From Fluviicola sp. (GTDB taxonomy: Bacteria > Bacteroidota > Bacteroidia > Flavobacteriales_D > Crocinitomicaceae): DNA of 64,000 nucleotides. A program made the position numbers and the translations under genes. A model generated the notes under the pieces. It did not search any database. It saw only the letters and a program-made list of their open reading frames with translations, and was not told where the DNA came from. How positions within the stretch are numbered: position 1 is the first letter of the stretch; every line of letters starts with the position of its first letter. Positions 35,870 through 43,495 of the stretch are shown in pieces. The stretch lies in contig JARWZO010000019.1 in the NCBI GenBank assembly GCA_029866325.1, forward strand, positions 186,001-250,000, read 5' to 3'.

Positions 35870-37849
35870 ATGTCAAGAATTCCCCCGCATATTGTTGATG
35901 AAATCATGCAAACCGCTCGTATTGAGGAGGTGATCGGGGAATTTGTGAACTTAAAACGCGCCGGTTCAAGCTTAAAAGGCTTGAGTCCGTTTGTCGACGA
36001 GAAAACACCGTCGTTTATGGTGTCGCCCGCCAAACAGATTTTCAAGTGTTTTTCTTCCGGAAAAGGTGGATCGGTGGTGACGTTCCTGATGGAAAAAGAA
36101 CATTTTTCCTACCCGGAAGCATTGCGCTGGTTGGCCGATAAATATGGTGTTCAGGTTCCGGAAGACGAACCGCAAACGGCAGAAGAAATTGCCGCTATCA
36201 CTGAACGCGAGAGTTTATACATCATCAACGAATTTGCCAAGGAGCATTTCATGCACAACATGCACGAGGTCAACGAAGGACAAACCGTTGCATTATCCTA
36301 CTTCGAAGAACGTGGTTTCCGCCCCGATATCGTTAAAAAATTCCAACTCGGTTATTGCCTCAATTCAGGAAACGATTTCACGAAACATGCGCTAGACAAA
36401 GGTTACAAGCTCGAATACCTCGAGTCGGTTGGTCTGGTAAAATCTAAAGAAGACCGGCACTTTGATTTTTTCCGTGGAAGGGTGATGTTTCCAATTCACT
36501 CCATTTCGGGTCGTGTACTCGGTTTTGGAGGTCGAACGCTGTTTACGGATAAAAAAGTTGCCAAGTATTTCAACTCGCCCGAAAGCATCATTTACAACAA
36601 AAGTGAGATTCTTTACGGCTTGTATTTTGCCAAAGGCGATATTGTAAAATACGACAATTGTTACCTCTGCGAAGGCTATACCGACGTGATTAGTATGCAC
36701 CAAGCCGGAGTAGCCAATTCGGTTTCTTCGTCGGGAACGTCACTCACAAGTCAGCAAATCAAACTTATCAAACGCTACACGCCCAATATTACGATTTTGT
36801 ATGATGGCGATGCGGCGGGTATCAAGGCTTCTTTCCGTGGAATTGATTTGATTCTGGAAGAAGGCATGAACGTGAAGATTGTGTTGTTTCCGGATGGCGA
36901 CGATCCCGATTCGTATTCCAAGAAAGTGAGTTCTACGGAGTTCCTGGACTTCATCAAAGACAATACGCAGGATTTCCTGAGTTTCAAGACTTCCATGCTG
37001 TTGAAAGAGGGAAAAACCGATCCGATTCAACGTGCCGGAATTATTAGAGACATATCACAGTCAATTGCTTTAATTCCCGATAGAATTACTAGATCTGTAT
37101 ACATTCAAGAAGTAGCTAGGCAATTTAGTATTGATGAGGTAATAATTCTCGCTGAGGTTAATAAGCTTTTGAAAAATCAATTAGCAAAAGACCTTAATGA
37201 ACCATTAATAGCTGAGAATCCAACTTTAACTGATACACAACCAACTCATCAACAGATACAGGTTGTTGCTAACTCAGAAGAAGTTTTTTCTTATGCTGAA
37301 AGAGAATTATTAAGGGTTCTAGTTCAATTTGGCAATTTTGCAATCGAAGTAGAAAGCCTAAATGAACATGGAGTTCCAAAGCCAGTAGAAGTAACTTCTG
37401 CGGAGCTGATTTGTCATGAAATGGAAAAAGATGAATTATTTTTTAGTTATCCATTGTTTAACAAGATCCATAAACTTATTACTGAAGGGCTCGCAAACAA
37501 GACTTTATACAAAAGCTCTTATTGGTTAAGACAAGGAGACGCAGAAATAGTGCAGTTTGTATCTGAAGTGGAATCTGAATCTGAGAAATACGAACTTAGC
37601 CCATTGTGGTTGTCAAAATATAATATTCACACACTTAAAGAGGTTGATAAACTGAGAAGATCAGTCATTGATCATATCTACTATTATAAATTAAAAGTTG
37701 TTGAAAGAAGAATTAGTGAATTAACTAAAGAACTTTCACTCATAGAATCAGACAACATGATTGAGATCGCAAGTATATTAATTGAACAAGGTAGATTGGA
37801 AGGTGTCAGAAGAGAAATTGCTGGTAAACTTGGGCGAATAATCTTATAA
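35870..37849 (+). CDS. dnaG: DNA primase DnaG with degenerate zinc finger and mosaic 3' end
   Basis: 659 residues, primer synthesis for replication. The N-terminal zinc-finger region keeps its frame (SPFVDEKTPSF, KCFSSGKGGS), but the CHC2 ligands read S39, V42, C60 and S63, so only one cysteine remains. The TOPRIM core is intact: CEGYTDVISMHQAG, SSGTSL and ILYDGDAAG with its acidic metal ligands. The C-terminal part should bind DnaB. From about 37040 (residue 391) onward the DNA turns AT-rich and arginine codons switch from CGN (13 of 15 before) to AGA/AGG (14 of 15 after). The reading frame is intact throughout. Confidence 0.93.
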   Translation: MSRIPPHIVDEIMQTARIEEVIGEFVNLKRAGSSLKGLSPFVDEKTPSFMVSPAKQIFKCFSSGKGGSVVTFLMEKEHFSYPEALRWLADKYGVQVPEDEPQTAEEIAAITERESLYIINEFAKEHFMHNMHEVNEGQTVALSYFEERGFRPDIVKKFQLGYCLNSGNDFTKHALDKGYKLEYLESVGLVKSKEDRHFDFFRGRVMFPIHSISGRVLGFGGRTLFTDKKVAKYFNSPESIIYNKSEILYGLYFAKGDIVKYDNCYLCEGYTDVISMHQAGVANSVSSSGTSLTSQQIKLIKRYTPNITILYDGDAAGIKASFRGIDLILEEGMNVKIVLFPDGDDPDSYSKKVSSTEFLDFIKDNTQDFLSFKTSMLLKEGKTDPIQRAGIIRDISQSIALIPDRITRSVYIQEVARQFSIDEVIILAEVNKLLKNQLAKDLNEPLIAENPTLTDTQPTHQQIQVVANSEEVFSYAERELLRVLVQFGNFAIEVESLNEHGVPKPVEVTSAELICHEMEKDELFFSYPLFNKIHKLITEGLANKTLYKSSYWLRQGDAEIVQFVSEVESESEKYELSPLWLSKYNIHTLKEVDKLRRSVIDHIYYYKLKVVERRISELTKELSLIESDNMIEIASILIEQGRLEGVRREIAGKLGRIIL

Positions 37850-37858
37850 AGTAACAAG

Positions 37859-38986
37859 ATGACAAAAACACTTTTCTGGCTTGGGCCGTATAAAGTTTGC
37901 TTTTGGAATATCCTCATTATTGCATTGGTTATTTTACTGGCGATTATTGCCCGGAGAATCATTCACCGGTTCTTAAAACGTTACCTTACCGGAGCAAACA
38001 TACGCATTGAAGGCCGACGGATTACGTGGTTGCGTTTATTGAGTCAAACCGTTTATGTTGCCGCCGGATACATCGGTATTTTGAGTTTTAAGATCAACAA
38101 TTACAACGTCTCTTTCCAAAAATTCCTCGATTACAAATTCGTTCATTACAAAAACTTTAGCATCAGTTTCGAGAACATCATTTCGGTGGTGATCATCTTT
38201 TTTGGAGCAAAAGTTACACTGAACTTACTGAACCTCTATTTGCAGCGCCGCTTTCGCAAAGACGAACATTTTGATAGAGGAACGGAATACGTGTACATGC
38301 AAGTGGCCAAATACATTGTTTACACCCTTGCTTTTATTTTCTGTTTGGGCGCGCTCAATGTGCAACCGAGTATCTTCTTGGGTGGTTCGGCGGCTTTATT
38401 GGTGGGACTTGGTTTGGGATTGCAAGACGTTTTCAAGGACATGTTTTCCGGGTTCGTTTTGTTGTTTGAAGGAACGATTCGCGTAGGCGATGTAATTGAA
38501 TTCAACGACGGGAAATCGAGCGAAAACATTATCGCCAAAATCCTAAAAATCAATATCAGAACTACGCAAATCGAAACTCGCGACGGCAACGTATTGCTTG
38601 TTCCGAATGCCAAACTCACGCAGGAATACGTTGAAAACTGGAGCCACGGTTCCAACTTGTCGCGCTTTCGTATTAACCTTGTGGTTCCTTACAATGTGAA
38701 CACACAAATGGTGAGCGATCTATTAGTCCAAGCGGCAATGAGTCATCCGAAAGTAAAAAAGACAGAACCTATTTTTGTACGTATGACCGATTTCGGCGAC
38801 CACGGATTGTGTATGGAATTGGTTTTTTGGGCCGATCAAAGTTGGGATATCAATAATTACAAATCAGAAATCCGTTTCGAGATTGATCGTTTGTTTCGCC
38901 ATTACAAAATTGATTTTCCTTATCCGCAGCGAGATATTCATGTTTTTCAAGGCACTAAGCAGGGAACTAGGACTGAAGGGAACTAG
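37859..38986 (+). CDS. MscS-type mechanosensitive channel
   Basis: 375 residues. Four hydrophobic helices (about 13-30, 55-75, 100-120, 145-165) precede the pore helix with GGSAALLVGLGLGLQDVFKD (about 172-191) and the beta domain (IRVGDVIEF, LVPNAKL). The C-terminal vestibule ends near PYPQRDIHVFQ. The last dozen residues (TKQGTRTEGN) are encoded by a copy of a short intergenic repeat and look like an added tail. It begins 10 bp after dnaG with normal base composition, unlike the dnaG 3' end. Confidence 0.92.
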   Translation: MTKTLFWLGPYKVCFWNILIIALVILLAIIARRIIHRFLKRYLTGANIRIEGRRITWLRLLSQTVYVAAGYIGILSFKINNYNVSFQKFLDYKFVHYKNFSISFENIISVVIIFFGAKVTLNLLNLYLQRRFRKDEHFDRGTEYVYMQVAKYIVYTLAFIFCLGALNVQPSIFLGGSAALLVGLGLGLQDVFKDMFSGFVLLFEGTIRVGDVIEFNDGKSSENIIAKILKINIRTTQIETRDGNVLLVPNAKLTQEYVENWSHGSNLSRFRINLVVPYNVNTQMVSDLLVQAAMSHPKVKKTEPIFVRMTDFGDHGLCMELVFWADQSWDINNYKSEIRFEIDRLFRHYKIDFPYPQRDIHVFQGTKQGTRTEGN

Positions 38987-39027
38987 GGAGCTAGGATTTG
39001 GATTTACCTCCTAGCTACTGAGTTCCC
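38962..39027 (+). repeat. GGGAACTAGG repeats forming a hairpin at the mscS end
   Basis: GGGAACTAGG occurs at 38962-38971 and 38978-38987. The second copy extends to 38995 and pairs with 39010-39027 (15 of 18). It overlaps the mscS stop and may terminate both convergent genes. Confidence 0.7.
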
Positions 39028-39033
39028 TAATAC

Positions 39034-39405
39034 TCAAGCTCGCTGAATTAAAGAAAGATTCCTATTGATCAATCCCCGAAGCATTTTGTAAATAATGTGG
39101 AGTTCACTATTCATTTTTTCGAAGGTTATACGGTCAATGAAATTTAAATCATTGCTTAACATCAATAACGTATCCAATTCACTTGCCGATCCTAGTGAGA
39201 TATGTAAAAACTGTACGAATTCCTTCTTCGACTTTCGAGCTGCACCTTCTGCTATATTGACGGGTACTGAAACGGCTGCTCTTCTGATTTGAGAAATCAA
39301 TCCGAATTTTTCATCATCCGGAAATTTAGCGGTTATTCTATAGGAGGATTTCACAAAATCGAAGCTTCGTTTCCAAACTTCCAACTCCTGATGAGGTTTT
39401 GTCAT
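39034..39405 (-). CDS. Four helix bundle protein (S23 / IVP family)
   Basis: 123 residues. The sequence shows the family signature: LEVWKRSFDFVK at the start, FGLISQIRRAAVSVPVNIAEG in the centre, then ELDTLLMLS and the C-terminal helix. Family members were first found inside 23S rRNA intervening sequences and are common as stand-alone genes in Bacteroidota, with no settled function. Here it lies between mscS and ppa and is flanked on both sides by inverted copies of CCTAGTTCCC, which suggests that it moves as a cassette. Confidence 0.9.
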   Translation of the reverse strand: MTKPHQELEVWKRSFDFVKSSYRITAKFPDDEKFGLISQIRRAAVSVPVNIAEGAARKSKKEFVQFLHISLGSASELDTLLMLSNDLNFIDRITFEKMNSELHIIYKMLRGLINRNLSLIQRA

Positions 39406-39486
39406 TGTACTTTTTTCTATTGAATATACTGTTTTATTTTTTTAATCACAAATAAACAACTGCAACTACAAGACAAAATATCATCC

Positions 39487-39565
39487 AACTCCCTAATTTC
39501 CAAGTTTCCTGAAATCCAAGATCACCACCTTCCTAGTTCCCCAGTTCCCTATCATCCAGTTCCCT
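39487..39565. repeat. CCTAGTTCCC-type repeats right of the S23 gene
   Basis: CCTAGTTCCC at 39532-39541 is the exact reverse complement of the two left copies. Further partial copies lie at 39487-39494, 39542-39550 and 39556-39565. Confidence 0.6.
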
Positions 39566-39586
39566 TAAAAATTTCAAATTATGAAT

Positions 39587-39594
39587 TATCTTTG
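39587..39594 (+). promoter_or_regulatory. -7 box TATCTTTG before ppa
   Basis: Exact TAnnTTTG, six bases before the ATG at 39601. It rules out an upstream TTG start that lies inside the box. Confidence 0.55.
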
Positions 39595-39600
39595 TCGTAT

Positions 39601-40287
39601 ATGAAAGCAGAAATCAAACAATTAATTGACGCGATGAGCAAGCGCTTTACATCGCACCCTTGGCATGGAATTGAGATCGGTGAAAAACAACCGGCTATTG
39701 TCAATGCCTTCATTGAAATCGTTCCTTCCGATTCGATCAAGTATGAAATCGACAAAGCTTCGGGTTATGTGATGGTGGATCGTCCGCAAAAATTATCGAA
39801 CCACATGCCGTGTTTGTACGGATTTGTTCCTCAAACCTATTGCGACACACAAGTAGCTGCGTTTTCAAATGAAAAAACAGGTCGCACCGATATCACAGGA
39901 GACGGTGATCCGTTGGATATTTGTGTATTGTCTGAGCGTTCATTTAACTCAGGAAACATCATTTGTGACGCGAAAGTAATCGGCGGATTCCGCATGTTAG
40001 ATGGTGGCGAAGCCGATGATAAAATCATTGCTGTTTTGAAAGGCGATCAGGCATACGGAAACATTGATAACATCGAAGACATGCCAAAAATGGTGATCGA
40101 CCGTGTACGTCATTTTTTCCTTACCTATAAAGATTTGGACGGTGGTGCCAAGAATGTTGAAATCACGCATGTTTACGGACGTGAAGAAGCCTTTGAAGTG
40201 ATCAAACGTTCGCATGCCGATTACACCGCTAAATACGGTAACGCCAACGACAATCTGGCAAGCGCACTTGAAGCATTGTTGAAATAA
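39601..40287 (+). CDS. ppa: Inorganic pyrophosphatase, family I
   Basis: 228 residues from the ATG at 39601. It hydrolyses pyrophosphate in the cytoplasm and pulls biosynthetic reactions forward. The metal motif DGDPLDICVL (D-x-D-P-x-x-D type, about 100-109) is intact, along with the preceding YGFVPQTYC and the downstream DDKIIAV aspartates. It is longer than the ~175-residue E. coli enzyme because of an N-terminal helix and a C-terminal tail, as is usual in Bacteroidota. The DUF2911 gene follows after 40 bp. Confidence 0.93.
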   Translation: MKAEIKQLIDAMSKRFTSHPWHGIEIGEKQPAIVNAFIEIVPSDSIKYEIDKASGYVMVDRPQKLSNHMPCLYGFVPQTYCDTQVAAFSNEKTGRTDITGDGDPLDICVLSERSFNSGNIICDAKVIGGFRMLDGGEADDKIIAVLKGDQAYGNIDNIEDMPKMVIDRVRHFFLTYKDLDGGAKNVEITHVYGREEAFEVIKRSHADYTAKYGNANDNLASALEALLK

Positions 40288-40327
40288 CTTTTGCAACACA
40301 GCCTTCACAGGCATAAAAAATAGAATT

Positions 40328-41167
40328 ATGAAAAAAGCACCATTCATTGCTGCCTTGTTTTTGCTTCTTGCAGGAACAACACATGCTCAACTGGCTCCGC
40401 GTTTAAGTCCGGAAGCAAAAATTGAACAAAAAGTAGGATTGACCGATATTTCGGTAAAATATTCCCGTCCGGGGAAACGTGATCGTGTGATCTTCGGTGA
40501 TGTGGTTCCGTTTGGTGAAATATGGAGAACAGGTGCCAATGAAAACACGGTGATTTCATTCAGCGATGGCGTGGTATTCGGTAAAGACAGCTTGAAAGCC
40601 GGAACATATTCCTTGTATACCAAACCGACAAAAGACAGCTGGGAAGTGATTTTCTACTCCGATTTCTCGAACTGGGGTACACCCGAAGAATGGAGCGAAG
40701 CGAAAGTTGCGTTGCGCATTTCTGTTAAACCGGCTGCGTTGAAAGATGCGGTTGAAACCTTTACCATTGCGGTTGAAAATGTTCAAAGTGCAGGAGCAAA
40801 CCTGACTTTAACTTGGGATAAAACACAGGTTTCAGTTCCATTTACCGTTCCTACTGATGCCAAAGTAATGGCTAACATCAAGAAAACAATGGGCGGACCA
40901 ACTGCAAACGATTATTTCGGAGCAGCGCAGTATTACTACGACAACAAACGCGAGACAAAACAAGCGCTTGTTTGGGTAGAAAAAGCAATTGAAATGCGTC
41001 CGGAAGCTTATTGGATCGTTCGTTTGAAAGCTCTTTTATTAGCCGAAACCGGTGACAAAAAAGCTGCCATCGAAACAGCAAAAAAGGCGTTGGAACTGGC
41101 AACAAAAGAAGACAATCAAGATTACGTAAAAATGTTGAACAAGTCAATTGAAGAGTGGAGCAAGTAA
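40328..41167 (+). CDS. DUF2911 domain protein with TPR tail
   Basis: 279 residues. The signal peptide ends near TTHAQLAP, so it is periplasmic. DUF2911 spans about 30-170, with the diagnostic SRPGKRDRVIFGDVVPFGE and IWRTGANENT. The last 80 residues form two TPR-like helical pairs (QALVWVEKAIEMRP, KKAAIETAKKALELA). The biochemical role of DUF2911 is unknown. It ends at the bidirectional terminator. Confidence 0.88.
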   Translation: MKKAPFIAALFLLLAGTTHAQLAPRLSPEAKIEQKVGLTDISVKYSRPGKRDRVIFGDVVPFGEIWRTGANENTVISFSDGVVFGKDSLKAGTYSLYTKPTKDSWEVIFYSDFSNWGTPEEWSEAKVALRISVKPAALKDAVETFTIAVENVQSAGANLTLTWDKTQVSVPFTVPTDAKVMANIKKTMGGPTANDYFGAAQYYYDNKRETKQALVWVEKAIEMRPEAYWIVRLKALLLAETGDKKAAIETAKKALELATKEDNQDYVKMLNKSIEEWSK

Positions 41168-41247
41168 GTTTGTGAGTTCATCAGTTTACGAGTTCTTTAG
41201 TTATTGAGTTTGTCCGTTTTTTAAGTTGATCAACTCGTATAAAATAG

Positions 41248-41281
41248 AATCCCCGTTTGTTTATACCGACGGGGATTTTTG
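41248..41281. terminator. Bidirectional terminator, overlaps the minus-strand stop
   Basis: Nine-base stem AATCCCCGT (41248-41256) with ACGGGGATT (41269-41277), then a T-run on the plus strand and an A/T-rich run on the minus. The minus-strand gene at 41261 has its stop in the loop and its last codons in one arm. Confidence 0.8.
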
Positions 41282-41680
41282 GTTTTTACTCATCGCCAAC
41301 ACCACACAAAAAACTGTCGATACAGCTGTCAAAGGTGTAAAGATAATCGTCTCCAAACTGTTCAGCGAAACGAGATTCCCTAAGGTATTCAGCAAGAAAA
41401 TACCCGCCATTAGCCAGAAGACAATTGTTAAGACTATCCTCGGAATCCGTAAGTGTATCCAATTCATCCGAACACAAACAATCATCAGAAAAATAGCATT
41501 CAGCACCAGTGAAACGGTTTCAAACTGCAGCATTTCTGTTCGTGTTTTGAGTCTTCCTCCCCAAACAATGCTATAATCAATCACTCCTAAAAGGATCATG
41601 ATATGAAAGACCAAATTGGCGCTGAATAGAATCCCCAATCCTATTCCTGCGATGCGTTGAAAACGTGTCATCTTACTCAT
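41261..41680 (-). CDS. Hypothetical four-helix membrane protein
   Basis: 139 residues with four hydrophobic helices (about 10-32, 53-70, 80-101, 110-130). Family not recognised; the general plan is that of small integral proteins that pair with an upstream gene. It starts eight bases before the end of the barrel gene, so the two are translationally coupled. Confidence 0.75.
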   Translation of the reverse strand: MSKMTRFQRIAGIGLGILFSANLVFHIMILLGVIDYSIVWGGRLKTRTEMLQFETVSLVLNAIFLMIVCVRMNWIHLRIPRIVLTIVFWLMAGIFLLNTLGNLVSLNSLETIIFTPLTAVSTVFCVVLAMSKNQKSPSV

Positions 41681-42257
41681 GTTTGTGAAAATACCAATTT
41701 AATCCAACCAACATACTTCCGGTTGCGCCAATTCGTTTGCCTTCAGGAATAACTGAATAACCGCCGTGAAAACGGGCTTGAATATCTAATGCAAATCGGT
41801 TTTTTCGCCAAAGCTCAATTCCGGTGGCAGCTATGAAAGATGGTCCGAAATAAAATTTCCGTTCATCTTCGGCCTTAATATCATAAAAAGCCGGTGCGTC
41901 CAATGTTAAACCGGCTCCGGTCATCACCCACCATTTGGGTTTCAACCAATATTGCACCGACGGAATGATTCCTTCAAAACCGCGGTCGCGCTCTCTACCA
42001 ATACCTTTATAGCGGTAAATACTTCCGGGCAAGTAAACCAATAAAGCCGTGCGATCACCGATCATTTTACCTACTTTGAAATTGGGAAAAGACAATCCGG
42101 TTTGTGTTTCAGTGGCAAGTCCTGTTGTCGAAAGATGGAGTGTTGAAACTCCGGCAGCCGTTCCGAATATCCATCCGTTTCGACTGGTTTGTTCTTGTAT
42201 TTGTGCTTGAATCCACGTTATTACAGTGATCATCAGCACGCTCATTATTCCTTTCAT
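41673..42257 (-). CDS. Hypothetical outer-membrane barrel protein
   Basis: 194 residues. The signal peptide ends near WIQAQIQEQ, followed by alternating amphipathic strands and a C-terminal aromatic strand (GLNWYFHKHE). Predicted small outer-membrane barrel; no function assignable. A start 12 bases downstream (MSVLM) is also possible. It is coupled to the membrane protein gene after it. Confidence 0.7.
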   Translation of the reverse strand: MKGIMSVLMITVITWIQAQIQEQTSRNGWIFGTAAGVSTLHLSTTGLATETQTGLSFPNFKVGKMIGDRTALLVYLPGSIYRYKGIGRERDRGFEGIIPSVQYWLKPKWWVMTGAGLTLDAPAFYDIKAEDERKFYFGPSFIAATGIELWRKNRFALDIQARFHGGYSVIPEGKRIGATGSMLVGLNWYFHKHE

Positions 42258-42347
42258 GATTCATCTTATTTTTGATAAGACAAAACTAGGTGGCTGCTCA
42301 CGCAAAAAAGTTACCCTTGGGTAATTAATGATGAAAAATGAAATCTG

Positions 42348-42923
42348 CTACATTCTTGCAATTTTCCTTCGAAGCCTACTCAAACTTTGGGTTGTAATTC
42401 CAAGGTAAGAGGCAATATGCTTTTGCGGCGTTCGCTGAATGAGTTTAGGCTGTTTTTCCAATAAATCAAGGTATCGTTGCTCGGCGGTTTTCAGTAATAG
42501 ATCGATTTGTTGTTGTTGTTTTTCAACAAACGTCGATTCGGCTGACATCAAAAATAGCGTCTTTCCCATTTCGGTTTCTTTGAGCCGGTCGATATTGGCT
42601 CTCGAAATCCGAATCATCTCTGAGTTTTCAAGCGCTATTGTTTCCAATACAGAGGGCTGATGCATAATCAACGACATGTAATCGCCAAAAAACGCTTCTT
42701 CATACATCAGATCGAGGCAAACATAGTTATTCTCTTTCCACGCAAACACTCCACCGCTTCCCGAAAGAATAAAGTATCCGTACAATTCAGGATCGCCACC
42801 CCGTTTGATGATCTCGTTCTTTTTGAAAAAAACGGGTTCACACAATTCCGCAAATTGCTCCCATGCAATGAGAGGAGCATCAAAATATTGGTCGAATGAA
42901 GCTTTTAACCGGTGAGCAATCAT
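42348..42923 (-). CDS. Crp/Fnr family transcriptional regulator
   Basis: 191 residues. The N-terminal cyclic-nucleotide-binding fold (about 15-125) includes a [10 protein letters not shown]-type beta roll; the C-terminal winged helix (about 130-190) includes [22 protein letters not shown], a clear recognition helix. No Fe-S cysteines are present, so it is unlikely to be an oxygen sensor of Fnr type. The effector is unknown. It lies upstream of the barrel/membrane pair on the same strand and may control them. A near-consensus TAATTTCG box precedes the start. Confidence 0.9.
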   Translation of the reverse strand: MIAHRLKASFDQYFDAPLIAWEQFAELCEPVFFKKNEIIKRGGDPELYGYFILSGSGGVFAWKENNYVCLDLMYEEAFFGDYMSLIMHQPSVLETIALENSEMIRISRANIDRLKETEMGKTLFLMSAESTFVEKQQQQIDLLLKTAEQRYLDLLEKQPKLIQRTPQKHIASYLGITTQSLSRLRRKIARM

Positions 42924-42940
42924 ACACCGAAATTAAACAA

Positions 42941-43393
42941 TCAAACGGTTTCTTCTACTGCTTTCGTAACGTTTCTAAACAAGTGTGAATGAAACACATG
43001 TCTTCGTGCAAAACGCTCTGGTGTTGGTGTATTCTTGAACTTAGTATACACACTTGGTTTCACCCCAAAGTATTCGTAAACACTTCCGTTGTGGAACGTT
43101 ACCTTGAGTAATTGTCCTTTGTAATGAAAATCGGTAATCATGTTGGAGGAAACAATTTGCGTATATTCTTCCAAATGCGCATCACGTGTTTCAGGTGCAA
43201 TACTCACCAAGAAATGGTAGGCGTCAATGATCACTTTACTTTTGATTTCGGCTTCTTCCTTCAGCGCATCACCGTCTTGAAATTTATCAGGATGCCATTC
43301 TTTCACCAATTTTCGGTACATCAATTTCAACTGCGCCAAATCGGTGTCTTGGTCGGCATTAAATAATTTGCGGTAATCTACAATACGCTTCAT
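42941..43393 (-). CDS. J-domain protein with KTSC domain
   Basis: 150 residues from the ATG at 43393; a start at 43432 would add 13 residues and is less likely. The J domain (about 1-65) has the HPDK motif in VKEWHPDKFQDG, which stimulates Hsp70 ATPase. The C-terminal ~60 residues (ITDFHYKGQLLKVTFHNGSVYEYFGV to the end) form a KTSC domain, thought to bind nucleic acid or act in lysyl-tRNA-like contexts but not well defined. The combination points to a chaperone partner for an RNA-linked client; that is inference. Confidence 0.85.
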   Translation of the reverse strand: MKRIVDYRKLFNADQDTDLAQLKLMYRKLVKEWHPDKFQDGDALKEEAEIKSKVIIDAYHFLVSIAPETRDAHLEEYTQIVSSNMITDFHYKGQLLKVTFHNGSVYEYFGVKPSVYTKFKNTPTPERFARRHVFHSHLFRNVTKAVEETV

Positions 43394-43475
43394 AACTCTT
43401 CTAAAATACGTGCTAACAGAAAGAAAGGTCAACTTTTACCCGTTAGAAAGGCGCAAAGGTACGGTTATAATCCTA

Positions 43476-43483
43476 TATCTTTG
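43476..43483 (+). promoter_or_regulatory. -7 box TATCTTTG before radical SAM gene
   Basis: Exact TAnnTTTG, 12 bases before the GTG at 43496. Confidence 0.5.
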
Positions 43484-43495
43484 TAAAAAGTAAGC

